A stretch of 64,000 bases of DNA, taken from Vibrio splendidus 12E03. GTDB taxonomy: Bacteria; Pseudomonadota; Gammaproteobacteria; Enterobacterales; Vibrionaceae. Shown here piece by piece: positions 26,480 to 35,754 of the stretch. Made by a program: the position numbers and the translations under genes. How positions within the stretch are numbered: the stretch's first letter is position 1; each line of letters opens with the position of its first letter. The stretch lies in the NCBI RefSeq assembly GCF_000272105.2, contig NZ_AJZD02000011.1, positions 1 through 64,000 of the forward strand, written 5' to 3'. The notes under the pieces are model-generated. The model searched no databases, was not told the origin of the DNA, and saw only the letters and a program-made list of their open reading frames with translations.

Positions 26480-26537
26480 GGTTTCTACCTTGTTTTAATG
26501 GTGTGATCTTTCGTTTTTTATTGGGGCTATAGCCGCG

Positions 26538-27746
26538 TTATTTGCTTTCTGCTGGGCTGAAAATAGAGTTGCTTTGTGGCTTGCCCGCTCGGTTGGCTTT
26601 GGCGATAAGCAGTAAACCAATCACTGGGACAACAACGGCTGCGAATGGAATCATGCCTGCGCCTAGTTGGCTGTCGAGTACCATGCCGCCAAGGAATCCA
26701 CCAAAGGCATTGGCTAAATTAAACGCTGAGATATTCGCGGTTGCTGCTAGCTCTTGGCCTTCGCCACCGTTGTTCATCACTCGAAGTTGCATGGCTGGAA
26801 CGTTCGCAAATGATGCAATACCAAAGACAAATGCCGCTGCAACGAATAGGATTTTGTTGTCTACCACAAGGCCAACTACAACCAATGAAACGATCATTGC
26901 GACGGCCCAAAACATTGAAGCTTTGCCTAGGTTTTTATCTGAAGAACGTCCGCCCAAGGTGTTACCGATGATTAAGCCGACACCCACAACCACTAAGATC
27001 CAAGTAACAGACTCTTGACCGTAGCCGGTGATGTGCATAGCGATTGGCGCAAGGTATCCGTAAAGCGTCATAAACCCAGACCAAGCAAAAGCGGTGATCG
27101 CCAAGCTGATAAGAAGCATTGGATTTCTAAATGCCATTAGTTGAGTTTTGATGTCTTTTGCTTCGCTATGACCGCTTGATTTGATTGACGTTAGGATAGA
27201 AATCATCGCGATGGTGCCAAGTGCAGCCACGGTAAAGAAGGTGGTGTGCCAGCCGAATTGCAAGCTAACCCATGTACCCGCTGGAACGCCAAGAACGTTA
27301 GCGAGCGTTAAGCCTGCGAACATCTGACCAACCGCGCGGCCTGCCATTTTTTCCGACACAAGGTTGGTTGCGACAACCGCACCTATGCCATAGAAAGGAC
27401 CTTGAACTAAGCCTGCAATCACGCGGCTGGTGAGCAGTAAAGGATAGTTAGGCGCTAGGGCTGACAATACATTGCCAATAATGAACAGTGCCATTAAGCC
27501 AATCAGCACCATCTTCTTGTTAAAACGTGCAAGGTAGATGGTTAAGATTGGTCCACCGATAACGATAGCCAACGCGTAAGCACTGATAAGGTAGCCAGCT
27601 TGGCCTTCTGTGATTGAAAGTGATGTGGCGATCTGTGGAAGAATGCCTGCGATAACAAACTCAGCCGTGCCGATTGCAAATGCAGCGAGTGTCAGTATCC
27701 AAACTTGGAATGGCATCTTTTCTTGTGTCATGGCTTTTGATTTCAT
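26538..27746 (-). CDS. MFS transporter, DHA1 drug-efflux type
   Basis: A 402-residue membrane protein with twelve predicted helices and the N-terminal FAIGTAEFVIAGILP signature typical of AraJ/YdhP-like DHA1 exporters. It probably exports small organic toxicants by proton antiport. It lies between an SDR and an old yellow enzyme gene, all on the minus strand, next to a divergent LysR regulator. Inference: part of one electrophile or xenobiotic response. A second in-frame Met lies five codons in. Confidence 0.88.
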   Translation of the reverse strand: MKSKAMTQEKMPFQVWILTLAAFAIGTAEFVIAGILPQIATSLSITEGQAGYLISAYALAIVIGGPILTIYLARFNKKMVLIGLMALFIIGNVLSALAPNYPLLLTSRVIAGLVQGPFYGIGAVVATNLVSEKMAGRAVGQMFAGLTLANVLGVPAGTWVSLQFGWHTTFFTVAALGTIAMISILTSIKSSGHSEAKDIKTQLMAFRNPMLLISLAITAFAWSGFMTLYGYLAPIAMHITGYGQESVTWILVVVGVGLIIGNTLGGRSSDKNLGKASMFWAVAMIVSLVVVGLVVDNKILFVAAAFVFGIASFANVPAMQLRVMNNGGEGQELAATANISAFNLANAFGGFLGGMVLDSQLGAGMIPFAAVVVPVIGLLLIAKANRAGKPQSNSIFSPAESK

Positions 27747-27831
27747 GATGAGTTACCTATGTAAATTCTTATTTGTTAGGACGTTGAGATAAGCGCCCTA
27801 ACGATTGTTCTTTGTGTCTTTTCGGGGTGTT

Positions 27832-28515
27832 CTAGCCGAGTAGAGCGCCGCCATCGATGTCGATGATTGACCCTGTTACGTATGGGTTGTTAATCGCGAA
27901 TAGGTAACCCATAGCCACTTCTGAAGGCTCGCCAACCTTGCCTGCGGGTAGATTGTTTTTGGCGTTGTCGTACATGCTTGCACGAGCAGAATCGTCCATG
28001 TTTTTGTAGGCTTCCGTCATGGTTAAACCCGGGCTAACGGCATTGACGCGAATGGGTGATAGCTCTTTCGCCAGTACTTTAGTCACGCTCTCTAGCGCGG
28101 CGTTGATGGCGGTTTTTACGTAAGTGCCAGCCACTACTTTGCGAGACAACATGCCCGTCGTGAGCGTGATAGAGCCGTTTGGCGTCATGTAACGTGCGGC
28201 GTGCTTGGCTACGTTTAAGCTTCCCCAAAACTTGGTATCAAATGCTGCTTTTGCGTCTGCGATAGCAACGTCTGTCACTTTTCCTGCGGGAGCGTATGAA
28301 CCCGCGGTTATCACCAAGTGATCAAATGCACCGATCGATTCGAAGTATTCACAAACCGATTTCTCATTGCTGATATCAACGCCGGTGTGTCGGCTGGCAA
28401 TGTGTACTGTGTTGTCTTCGTTTCTTAATTGCATTGCTAATGCTTTGCCGATACCTGATGTTCCACCAATGATGACGAATGTGTGTTTTTCTTGGTTTGT
28501 AAGTTCGTTGTTCAT
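27832..28515 (-). CDS. SDR-family protein lacking the usual YxxxK
   Basis: A 227-residue Rossmann-fold protein with the cofactor motif GGTSGIGKALA near the N-terminus and a C-terminal TGSIIDIDGGALLG typical of SDRs. In the catalytic region the sequence reads GTYVKTAINAALESV, so the expected Tyr-x-x-x-Lys is not aligned. This is a divergent subgroup that may use different residues or be non-catalytic. It is the first gene of the minus-strand cluster and divergent from the LysR gene. Confidence 0.85.
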   Translation of the reverse strand: MNNELTNQEKHTFVIIGGTSGIGKALAMQLRNEDNTVHIASRHTGVDISNEKSVCEYFESIGAFDHLVITAGSYAPAGKVTDVAIADAKAAFDTKFWGSLNVAKHAARYMTPNGSITLTTGMLSRKVVAGTYVKTAINAALESVTKVLAKELSPIRVNAVSPGLTMTEAYKNMDDSARASMYDNAKNNLPAGKVGEPSEVAMGYLFAINNPYVTGSIIDIDGGALLG

Positions 28516-28631
28516 GTTCTGAATTCCTGCGTGTTCTGCTGATGGTTGTCATTATATTTATTCGACTAAATTTGATAATTGACTAAAATATGAAATCATT
28601 ATTCGGATTGGATGAATAGTAGGAGAGGTGA

Positions 28632-29561
28632 ATGGACAAGTTTTCAGATATGGCGATGTTCGTGAGCATTGTTAAGCATCACGGGTTAGCGGCGGCGGGG
28701 CGTGAACTAGGTTTATCACCTGCGACGATGACAGCAAGGCTTCAAGCGCTTGAAGAACGATATGGTGTGAAGTTGTTGAATCGAAGTACGCGCCATGTGT
28801 CTTTGACCGACTCTGGAGAGCTGTATCACAAGGCATGTTTGGAGATATTGGATAATGTCAGTGAGGCCGAAAACCTGATTCAAAATGGCGTCAAAGAGGT
28901 CAAAGGTCCACTCAAAATCGCCGCACCGAAAGACATCGGAAAACAGTACATTCTTCCTATTCTCTCTGAGTTCTGTCAGCAATATCCCGACGTGATCCCT
29001 TACCTCTATTTGAACGATAACCTCTCGAACATTGCTGAATCTGGCATGGATATCGTGGTCCGTTATGGAGAGTTGGTCGACAGCAGTTTGATATCCAGAC
29101 GCTTGTCGCCAAGCCGACGTGTGTTGTGTGCCTCACCTGAATATCTTGCCAAGCATGGAACACCGTTAACGCCACAAGACTTGGTTGAACACGACTGTTT
29201 AGCCATGCTGCGCAGCAATGAAGAGCTCAAGACATGGCACTTCCAAGATCATGATATGAAGAAGTCGATTACTGTTGTTCCAAAGCGATTTTCAGATGAC
29301 GGCGAAGTGATTCGCTACTGGGCATTAAACGGAGAGGGCATTGCTCTTAAATCGGTGCTGGATGTGCAAGACGACATCAATAACCAACGCCTTGTGACTC
29401 TGCTTAATGGCTATATGAAGAACTTCAATACCGCGATGTCGGTGTCGAGTGCCGATTTGAATGTGGTGTACATCAGCAAGAAGTATCAGCCTAAGCGTAT
29501 CCGGTTGTTTCTTGATTTCTTGTTTGAGCGGTTTGGAGATTTGGTTGAAAAGTCTAGTTAG
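28632..29561 (+). CDS. LysR-family transcriptional regulator
   Basis: A 309-residue LysR protein: winged helix-turn-helix at about residues 5-62 (GLAAAGRELGLSPATMTARL) and a C-terminal effector domain of the type found in CrgA/DsdC-like regulators. GGAGAGG precedes the ATG. It is divergent from the SDR-MFS-reductase cluster, which it most likely regulates in response to an electrophile or quinone (inference). Confidence 0.92.
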   Translation: MDKFSDMAMFVSIVKHHGLAAAGRELGLSPATMTARLQALEERYGVKLLNRSTRHVSLTDSGELYHKACLEILDNVSEAENLIQNGVKEVKGPLKIAAPKDIGKQYILPILSEFCQQYPDVIPYLYLNDNLSNIAESGMDIVVRYGELVDSSLISRRLSPSRRVLCASPEYLAKHGTPLTPQDLVEHDCLAMLRSNEELKTWHFQDHDMKKSITVVPKRFSDDGEVIRYWALNGEGIALKSVLDVQDDINNQRLVTLLNGYMKNFNTAMSVSSADLNVVYISKKYQPKRIRLFLDFLFERFGDLVEKSS

Positions 29562-29674
29562 ATTAGACGAGAAGCAGCGCATGACAGATCTCTCGAACTC
29601 AACAACTGGCTACGGACAGAGAGTATTGAACTGGTTATGATACGACCAACATAAGGATGTGATTGGAGATAAAA

Positions 29675-30067
29675 ATGAAAGTCGTCGGAGATACGGTTAT
29701 CCAACCTTTTCACAAGGCAACCTGCCATTGCGGTGCGGTTGAACTAGAGCTCAGTTTACCTAACGGGATAGAAAAACCACGTCGCTGTGATTGTTCTATT
29801 TGTAGTCGCAGGGGAGCGATTGTGGGCTCTGTTGCGCTGGATGGCATCAAGATCCTCAAAGGTGCGGAGCATCTCAAGCTTTATCAATTCAATACCAATA
29901 CTGCGAAGCATTACTTCTGCTCAAACTGCGGTATCTATACCCATCATCAACGCCGTTCTAGCCCAAATGAATACGGTTTTAACATCGGTTGTTTGGAAGG
30001 GGTGAACCCTTTTGATATTGGTGATGTGGTGACCAACGATGGTGTCAATCATCCAGCTGATCGTTAA
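29675..30067 (+). CDS. GFA/CENP-V family zinc protein
   Basis: A 130-residue member of the glutathione-dependent formaldehyde-activating (GFA) family. Zinc-binding cysteines are visible in ATCHCGAVELEL, RCDCSICSRRG and FCSNCGIYTHHQ. Formaldehyde or S-hydroxymethyl-glutathione chemistry is proposed for some members; for most the substrate is unknown. The ATG at 29675 has GGAGAT upstream; an in-frame TTG at 29663 lies within that site and is unlikely. OsmC follows 28 bases later. Confidence 0.88.
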   Translation: MKVVGDTVIQPFHKATCHCGAVELELSLPNGIEKPRRCDCSICSRRGAIVGSVALDGIKILKGAEHLKLYQFNTNTAKHYFCSNCGIYTHHQRRSSPNEYGFNIGCLEGVNPFDIGDVVTNDGVNHPADR

Positions 30068-30095
30068 TTTATTGAGCATAAAAAAGGAAGGAATT

Positions 30096-30581
30096 ATGTC
30101 TGAATATGGAGCGCTCATTCGCTGGCAAAAAGCGCAAGATGAAGCCTTTAACGACAATCAATACAGTCGCGGCCATACGTGGGAGTTCGATGGTGGTGTC
30201 ACTGTGCCTGCTTCGTCCTCCCGACATGTTGTGCCACTGCCGTTTTCGGTGGAAGCGAATGTCGACCCAGAAGAAGCGTTTATCGCAGCACTTTCTAGCT
30301 GTCATATGCTGACCTTTTTGGGCATTGCCGCAAAGCAGAAGTACGTGATCGACTCTTATGTCGATGATGCCGTCGGTGTGCTGGAAGAAGATGAATCTGG
30401 CCGTTCGTCTGTCACTAAGGTGACTCTGCGCCCTAAAATTGTGTTTTTAGGTACCAAAAAGCCCACCGCTAAGCAGCTCGACAAACTGCACCACTTGGCG
30501 CACAAAAACTGCTTTATCGCGAACTCGGTAAAAACGGACATTGTGGTAGAAATAGATTGGTTAGCAGAGAGTTATGTTTAG
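30096..30581 (+). CDS. OsmC/Ohr family peroxide-protection protein
   Basis: A 161-residue thiol peroxidase-like protein. Both redox cysteines are in place: SSCHMLTFLG and HKNCFIANSVKT. OsmC/Ohr proteins reduce organic hydroperoxides using lipoyl or other thiols. The ATG at 30096 has AAGGAAGG upstream; a frame open from 30039 has no such site. It lies between the GFA gene and a small gene whose start overlaps its stop by 8 bases, suggesting one operon. Confidence 0.9.
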   Translation: MSEYGALIRWQKAQDEAFNDNQYSRGHTWEFDGGVTVPASSSRHVVPLPFSVEANVDPEEAFIAALSSCHMLTFLGIAAKQKYVIDSYVDDAVGVLEEDESGRSSVTKVTLRPKIVFLGTKKPTAKQLDKLHHLAHKNCFIANSVKTDIVVEIDWLAESYV

Positions 30582-30918
30582 CGTCCCACTGAATAGTTTT
30601 GTACATCGTGTGAGTGATAAAAGCCAAGTGATGGCGAATGCTGCGGAATGTGGATGTCAGTTGAAACGAGTTCGTCGTTCGCGTAATTGGCTGTTGGTCG
30701 CTCAAGAGCATCAACTCATTGAATTTAAAACGATGTTAACCCATGAAAAAGACGGTTGGATAGCAATTGCAATCGACAAAGTGCTGCCTAAACCAGTGGT
30801 GTGTTTGGCATCTCTGTTGGCCGCTACACCTTCATTGACTGTGGCTCAACTGGTGATGGAATCTGGATGTTCAATGGCCGAAGCAAGACGTGCTATTGAT
30901 GAACATGAAGGTCTGTAG
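30574..30918 (+). CDS. Small protein, possibly RRF_GI family
   Basis: A 114-residue basic protein with a QLKRVRRSRNWLL motif. Similar Vibrio proteins are labelled ribosome-recycling-factor-family (Pfam RRF_GI), a name not backed by function; the link is from memory. The C-terminal half (LLAATPSLTVAQLVMESGCSMAEARRAIDEHEGL) looks like a helix-turn-helix. Translationally coupled to the OsmC gene. Inference: nucleic-acid binding. Confidence 0.7.
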   Translation: MFSVPLNSFVHRVSDKSQVMANAAECGCQLKRVRRSRNWLLVAQEHQLIEFKTMLTHEKDGWIAIAIDKVLPKPVVCLASLLAATPSLTVAQLVMESGCSMAEARRAIDEHEGL

Positions 30919-30956
30919 GCGTATTCAAATCGTGTGAAAAGAGAATTGCGAGCAGC

Positions 30957-31009
30957 AAAAAGCCCGTAACGATATTGCGCTGGAAAACGTCATATCGTTA
31001 CGGGCTTTA
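30957..31009. terminator. Strong bidirectional terminator
   Basis: AAAGCCCGTAACGATAT (30959-30975) pairs perfectly with ATATCGTTACGGGCTTT (30992-31008), a 17-bp stem. It serves the plus-strand OsmC unit and the convergent RNA-binding gene. Confidence 0.9.
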
Positions 31010-31062
31010 TCATCTGTGCTGCTGTTAAGCTAAGCCATGCGGCTTATGAAGCATTGACTCGA

Positions 31063-31302
31063 TTAAGAGTTCGCTACTTTTACACGAATCGTGTTTTTGC
31101 CAAGCTTTGACAAGTTCAGCTTGTTTAGTGCCGCTTTAGCTTCTTCTTGCTCTGGCATTTCAACAAAAGCAAAGCCTTTTGAGTCGCCAGTTTCTTGGTC
31201 TAAAACTAGGCTGCACTCTTTTACTGAGCCAAACTCAGAAAATAGCACACGGATGTCTTGCTCAGAGGTAGAGCGCGATAGGTTACGAACTAGAAGTTTC
31301 AT
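31063..31302 (-). CDS. RRM-domain RNA-binding protein
   Basis: A 79-residue single RNA-recognition motif: RNP2 LLVRNL near the start and RNP1 KGFAFVEM in the middle, both with the aromatic residues that stack on RNA. Bacterial RRM proteins of this size are often cold- or stress-induced. The ATG at 31302 has AAGG upstream and starts exactly at the domain; the longer frame from 31335 lacks a site. Confidence 0.9.
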   Translation of the reverse strand: MKLLVRNLSRSTSEQDIRVLFSEFGSVKECSLVLDQETGDSKGFAFVEMPEQEEAKAALNKLNLSKLGKNTIRVKVANS

Positions 31303-31435
31303 AATAAACCTTGAATATGAATTTACGCCGAGCATTGTCGCACACTTTCACGCTCACCTTGGCATAATAATTTAAGTTCACGCTTGCTTTGATTTACTAA
31401 ACATAGAGCCAGCGCTTTTGAGTCATCATAAGTGA

Positions 31436-31699
31436 TTATTCGTCGTCGAACTGTTTGATCGTGAACGCGTCTTCGATTCGGTTAAGCTCTTCTTGTTCTT
31501 TCACTCGCTTCTCTTCTTGCAGAGTCGCTCTCGTTTCGTTGAAACGTTTTTTCTCTGACTTAGTCAGGAATTTTACAGCTTTTTTGTTGGTCAGTGCGTA
31601 AGCAACTACGTCTTCACCTTTTTCTCTGCGGTCGTTTACGCGTTGTGAGAAACGTTCATTGTCGCGAGCTTTACGCTCCGCTGAGGTCAACTTGCTCAT
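31436..31699 (-). CDS. Small highly charged helical protein
   Basis: An 87-residue protein rich in Lys, Glu and Arg, predicted almost wholly alpha-helical (FLTKSEKKRFNETRATLQEEKRV). No membrane or signal segment. Family not recognised. It lies upstream of the RRM gene on the same strand, 133 bases apart, and its composition fits a ribosome- or nucleic-acid-associated protein, which is inference only. Confidence 0.7.
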   Translation of the reverse strand: MSKLTSAERKARDNERFSQRVNDRREKGEDVVAYALTNKKAVKFLTKSEKKRFNETRATLQEEKRVKEQEELNRIEDAFTIKQFDDE

Positions 31700-31852
31700 G
31701 CTTTAAAGCCTTTTCAATTATTCATGGTAGGGAATCTACGCTTAGCGAAACAAATGGGGACTGCTTAGTGTCAGTCTAGCCCATTTGCATGCTGGTGGCG
31801 CATCTTAGCACAATGGCTTGAGCATGCAGGTATGCTATTCGAGGGATCAAAC

Positions 31853-31887
31853 AAAACAGCCCACAATTTTCGCTGTGGGCTGTTTTG
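31853..31887. terminator. Bidirectional terminator ending the long minus-strand block
   Basis: AAAACAGCCCACA (31853-31865) and TGTGGGCTGTTTT (31874-31886), a 13-bp perfect stem with an 8-base loop. On the minus strand it closes the photolyase-cfa block. Confidence 0.9.
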
Positions 31888-31945
31888 TTACGTACTGTAG
31901 ATGTAGTTCTCGATTTTAAACTGACAATCAGAAACGGCAGCTAAA

Positions 31946-32488
31946 TTAAATCTTCTCTATGTATAAGATGACCTCTCCGACTTTAAAGCCAAACTTGGAC
32001 ATCTCAGTCTTGTTGAATAAGCGCTTGTCGTCCATCAAGAACATCCAATCATCGAGCACCACTTCATAAGTGCTGCCGTCTACTTCAATTTCTAGATCAT
32101 ATTTCCAATACAGCGCTGAACCTTCGGTCTCACCATAAGCGGTTCCAACGACATCGTTGGCAGTCCCAGAATAGGTGTTTTCGCCCGTTTTGATCAGATT
32201 CCAAACGCGAGTTGAGCGCTCGCCATCAGCAAAAGAGAACCACTCTTTTATTTCTCCGTTGTCACCGTCCCAAGTCGCGATCAGTTTGGCATCAAAGCGG
32301 CGCAGTAAGTTACCAGAGCGGTCGAGCACCATGCCGTAGGCCATTAGCTCGCCATTAAAAAAGGTTTCAAGCTTGAGCTCTGGCGTAGTGTCGACATGGT
32401 CTTCTAAACTTGCAGAGCCACAGCCCACTAGCCAAGTGAGTGAAAAAAATGCCAGAGCAAATTTTATTATTGTTGTTTTTGGATTCAT
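31946..32488 (-). CDS. DUF3833 family lipoprotein
   Basis: A 180-residue protein with a lipoprotein signal (FALAFFSLTWLVGC) and mature beta-rich domain typical of DUF3833 (LETFFNGELMAYGMVLDRSGNLLRRF, YEVVLDDWMFLMDDKRLFNK). Role unknown. It is a regular companion of DUF1365, CFA synthase and FAD-oxidase genes in ChrR/ECF-controlled clusters. Last gene of the block; its ATG overlaps the preceding stop by 4 bases. Confidence 0.88.
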   Translation of the reverse strand: MNPKTTIIKFALAFFSLTWLVGCGSASLEDHVDTTPELKLETFFNGELMAYGMVLDRSGNLLRRFDAKLIATWDGDNGEIKEWFSFADGERSTRVWNLIKTGENTYSGTANDVVGTAYGETEGSALYWKYDLEIEVDGSTYEVVLDDWMFLMDDKRLFNKTEMSKFGFKVGEVILYIEKI

Positions 32489-33060
32489 TTGTTCAAACCT
32501 AAAAGTTGTTTACGAAGACCGGGTTCAGAGGTGTTTTCAGACAACCAAATCGCTAGAAAGGCTTCACCAAATTGCTTGTCTTGGATGGTGCCGATCGGTT
32601 GTTCATCGAAATAAAAACGACTTACGTTATCTTCAGCGACACGAATCGTGAGTGTGCTTCCTTCTTCCACGTTCGGCCACATCGCGTACAAGGGTTTCAA
32701 CCAACGTTGAATGTTGCTGTCAGAGTAGCCAAGCTTGTTCCACTGATCTTTGGTAGCGTCTACGAGGTCTTTGCTATCGATAGAGCGGTAATACTCAAGC
32801 TTTAAGGCTCGTTCAGAGTTGGTTGGAGTCGTGTAGAATTCTGCCGAGTAGAGAGTCCAAAACAGGTAACTCATTTCACCTTCACCACGTTTGCTTAAAT
32901 CATCGACAGCAGAGGCTTTAGCGTTTCCGGCAAATAACAGCGCAGCAAAAATTAACGAGAGAGTAATAAAGCTTAGAAGTGTGTTTTTTGCTTGCTGATG
33001 AGCGCGAACAATACCGCGCTCAGGTTTGAACGTTTGTGTCGGGTTGCGTGGATAAGCCAT
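32485..33060 (-). CDS. Chalcone-isomerase-like periplasmic protein
   Basis: A 191-residue protein with an N-terminal membrane/signal segment (about residues 28-50) after a polar head, then a domain resembling bacterial chalcone-isomerase-like proteins (MSYLFWTLYSAEFYT, LTIRVAEDNVSRFYFDEQPIG). In this family catalysis is not established; a fatty-acid-binding role is suggested for relatives. Part of the same cluster as CFA synthase, which fits a membrane-lipid role (inference). Confidence 0.78.
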   Translation of the reverse strand: MAYPRNPTQTFKPERGIVRAHQQAKNTLLSFITLSLIFAALLFAGNAKASAVDDLSKRGEGEMSYLFWTLYSAEFYTTPTNSERALKLEYYRSIDSKDLVDATKDQWNKLGYSDSNIQRWLKPLYAMWPNVEEGSTLTIRVAEDNVSRFYFDEQPIGTIQDKQFGEAFLAIWLSENTSEPGLRKQLLGLNK

Positions 33061-33063
33061 AAG

Positions 33064-33585
33064 TCACCTCGTTATTGCCATTTTAGGTTGTATTAAGTTG
33101 GAGTAGGCGGCCACCAGTAAGGGCAACAAAATCCCCCAACTTATTGCAAGGGCAGCAACTACCGATGCATCTGGCCAAGTAGTAAGAAGAGCACCTGCTT
33201 TGATGCCTCCCCAATAACTACTAGTACCTGCTACGAACCCTATGACAAACAAGATCACTTTCGAGCATTTTAAAAGCCAATTTAGGCTGTGGTTAAAACT
33301 GATTAAGAACATGATCCACAGGCAGACAAGCCATACCGGGAACCACGATTGATTAGCAATTTCAGAGTCGACGGCAAACACGCCGAAGTGAAGTAAGAGG
33401 CTATCAAGCAACAGCCCCAATGGTAATAAGATGAGTATCTTCAAATCGCTACTGCGAGTCGGTGATAGAAGGAAGTGAACCACTACAATCAGTGGTGTGA
33501 CGAACGGGGCTTGCGCGGTAAAAAAGGCACTGCAAACCCAGGTCGCTTGAAACAGTACGAGATTAATAATCCAAAACCGCTTCAT
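33064..33585 (-). CDS. DUF2878 family membrane protein
   Basis: A 173-residue integral membrane protein with about five hydrophobic segments. The ATG at 33585 has GGAGC seven bases upstream; a TTG four codons earlier is less likely. The 5' end overlaps the last 23 bases of cfa. DUF2878 has no known function but recurs in photo-oxidative-stress clusters with DUF1365 and DUF3833. It may act in lipid handling at the inner membrane (inference). Confidence 0.85.
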   Translation of the reverse strand: MKRFWIINLVLFQATWVCSAFFTAQAPFVTPLIVVVHFLLSPTRSSDLKILILLPLGLLLDSLLLHFGVFAVDSEIANQSWFPVWLVCLWIMFLISFNHSLNWLLKCSKVILFVIGFVAGTSSYWGGIKAGALLTTWPDASVVAALAISWGILLPLLVAAYSNLIQPKMAITR

Positions 33586-34843
33586 CTTTTGCTCCAAAGT
33601 AACGAGGTTTTCTTGCGACTACATGATGAGTGCTGATCACGCGCTCTTTGAATGCGCCTTCACAGTAGCAGAAGTAGAAGATCCACAAGCGTTTAAACTC
33701 TTCTGAATAGCCGAGGGACTCTAACTCTTCCCAGCTATTTTCAAAGGCGATGTTCCAATCATTTAGCGTTCGAGCGTAGTGCAGGCCAATGTCATCAATT
33801 TCTTGAACCACAAGGTCGGTGCTGGTCGCAAGATGTTGGGTCATCACTGAAACCGAAGGTAGGCAACCGCCGGGGAAGATGTACTTCTGAATAAAGTCGA
33901 CACCTTTACGGTATTTATCGTAACGACTGTCGGCAATAGTAATCGCTTGAATCAGCATCTTGCCTGATGGCTTTAACAGTGAAGAACATTTCTCAAAGAA
34001 GGTTTGTAGATATTCATGGCCGACCGCTTCTATCATCTCGATAGAAACCAACTTGTCGTACTCACCAGTGAGGTTGCGATAATCCTCTTTGAGCAGGGTG
34101 ATTTTGTCGGTTAAACCAAGTGCTTTTACTCTCTGTTCAGCAAGCGCATGTTGGGCATCTGAAATCGTGGTAGTGGTGACATGGCAACCGTAGTGTTGCG
34201 CCATGAAGATGGCCAAGCCGCCCCAGCCTGTGCCTATCTCGACCACGCTATCTTTTTCAGACAACTCTAATCGCTCACAGATGGTTTTCATTTTGTTTTG
34301 TTGAGCCTTCGACAAGGTTTCTGCGTCTTCGCTGTAGATAGCGGAAGAGTACTGCATCGAGCTATCTAAGAAGCGTTCATACAGTTCGTTGCCAATATCG
34401 TAGTGAGCGAGAATATTTCGCTTGGAGCCTTGCTCTGTGTTGGCATTCTTACGACGCAGCAAGAGGTTTTTGATACGAGAAATCCATTGTGTCTTGTCAT
34501 CAAGCTCATCCAATTGGGCTTGGTTACGAGCCATGATTTGAATCACACGCGTTAGATTTGGGCTGGTCCATTTACCATCGATGTACGCTTCAGATGCGCC
34601 GATACTGCCGTTGATGACGACATCTCTAAAAAAGGTCGCATCATGAATCACGATTCGACCTTTCAAGTCTGCTTCTCGATCACCGAACACCGAATGCTGG
34701 TCGCGCTCAATGATCTCAAGCGTTGCGAATTGCAGGCTTTCTAAAACCTTAAAGATTAAAGCTCGATATTTACAGTTGCTTGAAACAGCAACGGTTTTAG
34801 CTTGTTGTTCAATATTGTTGTTTTGTTTGGCAAGCTGTTCCAT
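33563..34843 (-). CDS. cfa: Cyclopropane-fatty-acyl-phospholipid synthase
   Basis: A 426-residue SAM-dependent enzyme that adds a methylene bridge to unsaturated acyl chains of membrane phospholipids. Seen: an N-terminal lipid-binding domain, the SAM motif VVEIGTGWGG, the YDIGNELYERFLD block, and the C-terminal WIFYFCYCEGAFKER with the family Cys/Glu residues. In the ECF11/ChrR regulon of Rhodobacter a CFA-type gene is a core target, consistent with this cluster. It follows DUF1365 with a 104-base gap holding only a weak hairpin. Confidence 0.93.
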   Translation of the reverse strand: MEQLAKQNNNIEQQAKTVAVSSNCKYRALIFKVLESLQFATLEIIERDQHSVFGDREADLKGRIVIHDATFFRDVVINGSIGASEAYIDGKWTSPNLTRVIQIMARNQAQLDELDDKTQWISRIKNLLLRRKNANTEQGSKRNILAHYDIGNELYERFLDSSMQYSSAIYSEDAETLSKAQQNKMKTICERLELSEKDSVVEIGTGWGGLAIFMAQHYGCHVTTTTISDAQHALAEQRVKALGLTDKITLLKEDYRNLTGEYDKLVSIEMIEAVGHEYLQTFFEKCSSLLKPSGKMLIQAITIADSRYDKYRKGVDFIQKYIFPGGCLPSVSVMTQHLATSTDLVVQEIDDIGLHYARTLNDWNIAFENSWEELESLGYSEEFKRLWIFYFCYCEGAFKERVISTHHVVARKPRYFGAKDEAVLDY

Positions 34844-34947
34844 GTAAACCTCGCTGATAACTCATTCTAATATTTTGTGCCAACTAAGCTGAGTCTGCTC
34901 CTTGGCTGGAGCGAACCCAAGCTAGAATCGATTTCTGTTTTGTGCGC

Positions 34948-35754
34948 TTAAGATGTTGAGTCTGGATGCGCCACAAACGGTACTTTTTTCAGGAATAATT
35001 TGAGAGCCTGATAATAAATTCCCATCACGACTTTTATCGTCATCGCCGGAATCTTGAATACCGTACGTCTAATGTTTGTCTTGGTTACTGACTGTTTCGT
35101 CAGGGCTAGTGTCGCATCGAAAAGCTTGTCGTCTCGGCGGCTTTCGATGTGGACTAACGTGCGTTTCGCTGGTGGCTTAATTTTCCAAAAATAAGTCATG
35201 TTCAAGTCCATGAACGGCGAAACGTGAAACTCTTTTTTTACCTTTAACTCTTGGTGCATGTCGATGAGATAGTAGTGTCTTTCTCGCCAAGGCGTGTTAC
35301 TCACCTCAGCCAACATGTACTTGCAATCTCCAGTTTCGTCGTAACAGAAGAAACAGTTGATTGGGCTGAAGTAGATGCCCAAACAGCGGCACTGAGCCAG
35401 CATCGTCACACGGTTTGAATCAGACCAAACCCCACCAAGTTGTTGCACTTTGGAAGCTATACGTTGCTTAAGTGATTTTGGTTCATCCGTGGTGACATTT
35501 TCTTTTTTTTCAGCGAGATAATCCGATTCGACAAAGCGAATTGGGTTGAACCAATGAGTTCCGAACAGCGCACTGCGTGCTGTGGTTTGGGGCAGCTCAT
35601 CAAGATCTAACCCCATCATATACAGCTGATAACTGAACTCATGGGTGATGTCGCCAAAGCGGCGATGTCTGACGTTACCCCAATAGATACCGCTGAGCTC
35701 TTCACTCTTTTCGGATGCTAACCCCATCTCGGGTGTCAGGGCTTGACTGTTCAT
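34948..35754 (-). CDS. DUF1365 family protein
   Basis: A 268-residue protein with the DUF1365 features YWGNVRHRRFGDITHEFSYQLYMMGLDLDEL near the N-terminus and PFMDLNMTYFWKIKPPAKRTLVHIE in the second half. No membrane segment. The activity is unknown, but the family almost always sits between an FAD amine oxidase and CFA synthase, as here, and is implicated in modification of unsaturated (furan) fatty acids in related clusters. Overlaps the upstream gene by 4 bases. Confidence 0.9.
   Translation of the reverse strand: MNSQALTPEMGLASEKSEELSGIYWGNVRHRRFGDITHEFSYQLYMMGLDLDELPQTTARSALFGTHWFNPIRFVESDYLAEKKENVTTDEPKSLKQRIASKVQQLGGVWSDSNRVTMLAQCRCLGIYFSPINCFFCYDETGDCKYMLAEVSNTPWRERHYYLIDMHQELKVKKEFHVSPFMDLNMTYFWKIKPPAKRTLVHIESRRDDKLFDATLALTKQSVTKTNIRRTVFKIPAMTIKVVMGIYYQALKLFLKKVPFVAHPDSTS

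Noticed and set aside
26542..27018. Long plus-strand frame (158 codons) opposite the MFS gene
   Set aside because: It is the antisense shadow of a well-supported membrane transporter gene.
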